From Desulfuromonadaceae bacterium GWB2_53_15 (lineage in GTDB: Bacteria; Desulfobacterota; Desulfuromonadia; Geobacterales; Pseudopelobacteraceae): DNA of 5,157 nt. The position numbers were made by a program, and so were the translations under genes. Shown in pieces: positions 4,393 through 5,157 of this stretch (positions are counted from its first letter, which is position 1; every line of letters begins with the position of its first letter). Location: NCBI GenBank assembly GCA_001824455.1, contig MHXL01000059.1, forward strand, positions 1 through 5,157. The letters are read 5' to 3'. The notes under the pieces were generated by a model. That model had not been told where the DNA came from, made no database searches, and was given only the letters and a program-made list of their open reading frames with translations.

Positions 4393-5157
4393 TCAGGCAT
4401 TTCCATTGTGTTTTTTAGTCGCGTTGGCTTCAGCAATCACTTTCTGCGACAGATGTGTCGGCAATTCTTCATAATGGGAAAATTCCATGCTGAACATGCC
4501 GCGATCGCTGGTCATGGATTTCAGATCATTGGAATAAGCCAGCACCTCGGACATCGGCACCACGGCCCGGATGATCTGGGAATTGGCCTTGGGCTCCACC
4601 CCGACTACCTTGCCACGCCGCGAGTTCAGATCACCGATGACATCCCCCATGTTTTCATCCGGCACGGTCACCTTCAGGTTCATGATCGGCTCCAGCAGCA
4701 CCGGTTTACATACCTCCATGGCCTTTTTGAAAGCCATGGAACCGGCAACCTTGAAGGCCATCTCAGAGGAGTCAACCGTGTGGAAGGAACCATCATAGAG
4801 TGCAACCCGAAAATCAACCACAGGATAACCGGCCAGAAACCCATCTTGACAAGCTTCCTGGATACCCTTGTCCACGGCCGGGATGTACTGGCGCGGGACA
4901 ACCCCTCCAACGATTTTGTCATCAAAAACATAGCCCTCACCGCGCCCGGTCGGCCCCATTTCGATCCAGCAGTCACCGTATTGTCCCCGCCCGCCGGACT
5001 GTTTCTTGTACTTGCCCTGCACCTTGGCCGACCCGCGGATAGTCTCCAGGTATGGGACCTTGGGGGTTTTCAGGATCACGTCCACCCCGAATTTACGCTT
5101 CAGCTCCTCTACAATCACTTCCAGATGCACCTGCCCCATGCCGGAGACGATAAACTC
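4393..5157 (-). CDS. fusA: Elongation factor G-like GTPase (EF-G2 type), C-terminal part
   Basis: The gene enters from the right edge: 254 codons of a protein that is normally about 690 residues, with the GTPase domain outside the window. Seen, in visible numbering: the end of domain III (S-G-M-G-Q-V-H-L-E-V, 5-14), domain IV with Q-G-K-Y-K-K-Q-S-G-G-R-G-Q-Y-G-D (47-62) and H-T-V-D-S-S-E-M-A-F-K (126-136), then domain V from about P-I-M-N-L-K-V (157-163) with M-G-D-V-I-G-D-L-N-S-R-R-G (170-182). The domain IV His that enters the decoding centre in EF-G is present. Known: EF-G drives tRNA-mRNA translocation and, with RRF, ribosome recycling. Inference: M-G-Q-V-H-L-E and Y-K-K-Q-S-G-G-R-G-Q match the second EF-G class (EF-G2-like) more than the fusA of the str operon, and no rpsG/rpsL/tuf neighbours are seen. 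Family is certain; the paralogue assignment, hence the symbol, is less so. Confidence 0.93.
   Translation of the reverse strand, partial: EFIVSGMGQVHLEVIVEELKRKFGVDVILKTPKVPYLETIRGSAKVQGKYKKQSGGRGQYGDCWIEMGPTGRGEGYVFDDKIVGGVVPRQYIPAVDKGIQEACQDGFLAGYPVVDFRVALYDGSFHTVDSSEMAFKVAGSMAFKKAMEVCKPVLLEPIMNLKVTVPDENMGDVIGDLNSRRGKVVGVEPKANSQIIRAVVPMSEVLAYSNDLKSMTSDRGMFSMEFSHYEELPTHLSQKVIAEANATKKHNGNA

Noticed and set aside
1..5157. CRISPR array, tRNA/rRNA gene, insertion sequence or attachment site
   Set aside because: No regularly spaced repeats, cloverleaf sequence, transposase motif or terminal inverted repeats were found on reading both strands.

Overview
The window reads as a bacterial chromosome segment of moderate GC with tightly packed genes. 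The mix is a translation factor EF-G paralogue, an inner-membrane SPOR protein, an MglA-like small GTPase, an MgtC-family protein and an NnrU/ICMT-type membrane methyltransferase. It most resembles a delta-proteobacterium of the Geobacter/Desulfuromonadales type. That placement is inference from protein families recalled from memory, not from a search.

Layout. Positions 1-21 hold the first seven codons of a minus-strand gene that leaves the window on the left. It has a very strong ribosome binding site and an N-terminus (MAVITIS) like that of cytidylate-kinase-like proteins. Positions 37-122 are a short divergent intergenic region with a candidate promoter. Positions 135-722 (plus) encode a small membrane methyltransferase of the isoprenylcysteine carboxyl methyltransferase/NnrU type. 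Its reading frame extends upstream of any ATG/GTG/TTG and points to a CTG start. It converges on, and overlaps by 8 bp, the last gene of a minus-strand cluster.

That cluster fills 715-5157 and is read right to left. It contains the C-terminal third of an EF-G-like factor (cut by the window edge), a single-pass membrane protein with a Lys/Ala/Pro-rich stalk and two SPOR domains, a helical-repeat protein of unknown function split by a very acidic linker, a divergent MglA-like GTPase with a C-terminal extension, and an MgtC/SapB-family membrane protein. Intergenic gaps are 27, 6, 16 and 11 bp, and the stop codon of one gene runs into the ribosome binding site of the next at two junctions. The five genes therefore look like one transcription unit with translational coupling.

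The centre of interest is the SPOR - helical-repeat - MglA-like trio. The SPOR protein could bring a peptidoglycan-binding sensor to the envelope, while the GTPase-like protein and the helical-repeat protein would form a cytoplasmic pair. The GTPase-like protein keeps its nucleotide-base recognition motif (NKVD). It has an abnormal P-loop and lacks the Arg and Gln that MglA uses for hydrolysis, so it may be a nucleotide-locked or non-hydrolysing scaffold. No MglB/Roadblock partner is present in the window. How these genes work together is inference; none has a demonstrated joint function that I know of.
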